This document shows positions 29,035 to 30,531 of a stretch of DNA of 30,531 nucleotides, piece after piece. The notes beneath the pieces are model-generated. The model was not told where the DNA came from. It worked only from the letters and a program-made list of their open reading frames with translations, and searched no databases. The stretch spans positions 1 to 30,531 of the forward strand of contig NZ_QUDO01000049.1 in NCBI RefSeq assembly GCF_003477525.1, written 5' to 3'. Position 1 is the first letter of the stretch. Every line of letters begins with the position of its first letter. This stretch comes from Ruminococcus sp. AF41-9. GTDB taxonomy: Bacteria > Bacillota > Clostridia > Lachnospirales > Lachnospiraceae. Both the position numbers and the translations under genes were made by a program.

Positions 29035-29880
29035 ATGGAATCAGAAAATTATGTCTACAAGAAAGAAGTAGATTGGTCAACATTAATGGAAGGATTTACA
29101 TTACCGTTGGACAATCAGGTTATTTTTCTTCAGAATATGGAGAACTTTTTGCAACGAGGAGAATCTAAAATTATTCATTTCTTTATGAATGGAAAAACGT
29201 ATGATGCCAAAATTGTTAATGTAAATAATTCTGTAGAAAAAAGAAAGAAGGACGCATATCAAATCAGGTATACAAGAAATGGAGATCTGTCTCAGGCACT
29301 TCAACAATATTTTTTTAAAACTATGAATTATATAAAAGCTATCCGCGAAAACCGAGATCCCAAAGACAGAAGTTACATAAAAATGCCGGAAGGATTAAAG
29401 GAATATCTTGCTATTTATACTACGGAATATGAAGATACTTTTTTGCTGGAACCGATTGCTCAGGATGATTTCCAGGTTATGAAAAAGGCGATTAAAGGAA
29501 GGCAAGAACGTTCTGTAGAAAATGAAATAGAATATGAAATTGAGGATAAAAACAGTGGAATAGAAAAGAGACTACAGATTGTTAAAATTCGTAAATTGAA
29601 CAGAAAAATAGGAGAAAATCTGAAATTACTATATGGATATCGATGCCAGATATGCGGACAGGTAATAGGAGAAAAATATGGTTCACATATAGCTGAGGCT
29701 CATCATATTGATTATTTTATTAATAGTCTGAATAATGATGCGAATAATCAAATGATTGTATGTCCGAATCATCATAGTATTATACATGATGCGAATCCGG
29801 TGTTTGATCGGAAAAGATTGTTGTATAGGTTTGATAATGGTGTAGAAGAAGTTATTAGAATTAATAAACATTTGATTTGA
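29035..29880 (+). CDS. HNH endonuclease with an uncharacterised N-terminal domain
   Basis: This 281-residue protein has a C-terminal HNH domain: zinc-binding C204-QIC207, the catalytic AEAHHIDYF (His223/His224), then VCPNHHSIIHDANP (Cys243, Asn245, His246, His251). This is the arrangement of restriction-type HNH nucleases. The N-terminal 180 residues (IIHFFMNGKTYDAKIVNVNN, DAYQIRYTRNGDLSQALQQY) form a beta-rich domain that I cannot assign. They may recognise DNA or a modified base. GAGGA precedes the ATG. It is 13 bp after the helicase, so it is in the same operon. Codon use is clearly more AT-rich than in the helicase. Confidence 0.88.
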   Translation: MESENYVYKKEVDWSTLMEGFTLPLDNQVIFLQNMENFLQRGESKIIHFFMNGKTYDAKIVNVNNSVEKRKKDAYQIRYTRNGDLSQALQQYFFKTMNYIKAIRENRDPKDRSYIKMPEGLKEYLAIYTTEYEDTFLLEPIAQDDFQVMKKAIKGRQERSVENEIEYEIEDKNSGIEKRLQIVKIRKLNRKIGENLKLLYGYRCQICGQVIGEKYGSHIAEAHHIDYFINSLNNDANNQMIVCPNHHSIIHDANPVFDRKRLLYRFDNGVEEVIRINKHLI

Positions 29881-29933
29881 GAATAGAGTGTAAAAAATAT
29901 GAAAAAAAAGCGAAAAAATGTTATACAAAAGAT

Positions 29934-30464
29934 ATGAAATATGATAATGATTATATATCACGTGAGCAAATCGTAGAGATTTATACAGAAGCTTATTATA
30001 GAGCACTGAAAAGAATTGAAAAAGAGAAAATAGTGAATGAAATTAAAGAAGAAAAAAGGATGTATAAATGGTATGAAAAAATTCTATTAATGCTAAATGT
30101 GATAATATGTCCATGGAAACTTAATAAAAAATTTAGTATAAGTAATCAAATATGTGATAATATATTGGTACTGTTTACGTCCATGGTAATGAGTTTCATT
30201 GGGAGCGTTATGTGGTTTTCTGGTTTAGGTAGTGGCGCCAATATAATTTATAAAATAATTTTATTAAAAAAAATGAAAGGAATACTTAGTAATATTTCTA
30301 TAATGGCAGTTTTACTGGTTTTAGGGTCTGCTTTTATATTAGCTGGAAAAGCGTTTGAAAGAGAAACAGAAAGCAATAAAATATATGCATACTCAGCTAG
30401 TATTTTTGCGCTAATTAGTTGCATCATAACTATAATAACAATGATTGTAGGATTATTTAAGTGA
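29934..30464 (+). CDS. Small membrane protein with three predicted transmembrane helices
   Basis: This protein of about 176 residues is of unknown function. A charged, probably helical cytoplasmic N-terminus (REQIVEIYTEAYYRALKRIE, KEKIVNEIKEEKRMYKW) precedes three membrane segments: ILVLFTSMVMSFIGSVMWF, ISIMAVLLVLGSAFILAG and ASIFALISCIITIITMIVGL. The frame is open up to a TTG at 29877 that overlaps the HNH stop, but neither start has a good ribosome binding site. ATG 29934 is chosen because the upstream lysine-rich codons look non-coding. The gene is very AT-rich. Its place after the nuclease fits a membrane component or effector of the same cassette, but that is inference. The window ends 67 bases later with no terminator seen. 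Confidence 0.65.
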   Translation: MKYDNDYISREQIVEIYTEAYYRALKRIEKEKIVNEIKEEKRMYKWYEKILLMLNVIICPWKLNKKFSISNQICDNILVLFTSMVMSFIGSVMWFSGLGSGANIIYKIILLKKMKGILSNISIMAVLLVLGSAFILAGKAFERETESNKIYAYSASIFALISCIITIITMIVGLFK

Positions 30465-30531
30465 TATTAAATAGACGATTTAGATAGAAGTAGAAATATA
30501 CTATTATCAAGTATAATAAGATTAAAAACAG

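Noticed and set aside
29877..29933. TTG start for the last membrane protein, overlapping the HNH stop
   Set aside because: There is no ribosome binding site and the added 19 residues are lysine-rich AT-rich sequence, so ATG 29934 is preferred, with uncertainty.

Overview
The window looks like a chromosomal segment of a low-to-moderate-GC Firmicute, most likely a gut Lachnospiraceae (Blautia/Ruminococcus-like). This rests on the gene set: a GH112 galacto-N-biose/lacto-N-biose phosphorylase, a ribDEAH operon under an FMN riboswitch, an ATP-type PEP carboxykinase, strong purine-rich ribosome binding sites and TTGACA/TATAAT promoters. No database search was possible, so the taxonomy is inference. 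I see no rRNA, tRNA, CRISPR array, transposase or integrase.

Layout. (1) 144-3885: a host-glycan disaccharide phosphorylase (GH112) and a MATE-family exporter, each split by an apparent one-base deletion. (2) 3973-6321: a cytoplasmic diguanylate cyclase with a LacI-type sugar-binding sensor. (3) 6461-9300: trpS on the minus strand, divergent from a Lon-like AAA+ ATPase without a protease domain. (4) 9329-13463: the riboflavin operon, consisting of a promoter bracketed by a perfect inverted repeat, an FMN riboswitch with its terminator, a second terminator-like hairpin, then ribD, ribE, ribBA and ribH. An RluA-type pseudouridine synthase converges on ribH. (5) 14686-17339: a ketopantoate reductase convergent with pckA, whose leader contains a 16-bp palindrome and competing hairpins. 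(6) 17797-19634: a PIN-like protein with a 15-bp tandem repeat inside the gene, an ArsC/Spx-fold protein without its redox cysteine, and a MarR regulator. (7) 19650-23642: twin MarR-type operator palindromes, a promoter and a long-loop terminator, leading into a 1201-residue acyl-activating enzyme-carrier-condensation megasynthase that ends in half an adenylation domain, then a possible 44-residue membrane peptide. (8) 23872-25586: a DUF1653 protein, an HD-domain hydrolase and an isochorismatase-like hydrolase. (9) 25774-30464: a promoter bracketed by an inverted repeat, a frameshifted SAM methyltransferase, a PLD-DEAD helicase, an HNH endonuclease and a small membrane protein. This last block is increasingly AT-rich and looks like an acquired defence or restriction module.

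The two best candidates for an undescribed system are the MarR-controlled single-protein lipo-amide/lipopeptide-type synthase (about 18.8-23.6 kb) and the PLD-helicase/HNH/membrane-protein cassette (about 26-30.5 kb). Three genes (GH112, MATE, methyltransferase) each lack exactly one base relative to an uninterrupted reading frame, two of them in A-runs. Sequencing error has to be excluded before these are called pseudogenes.
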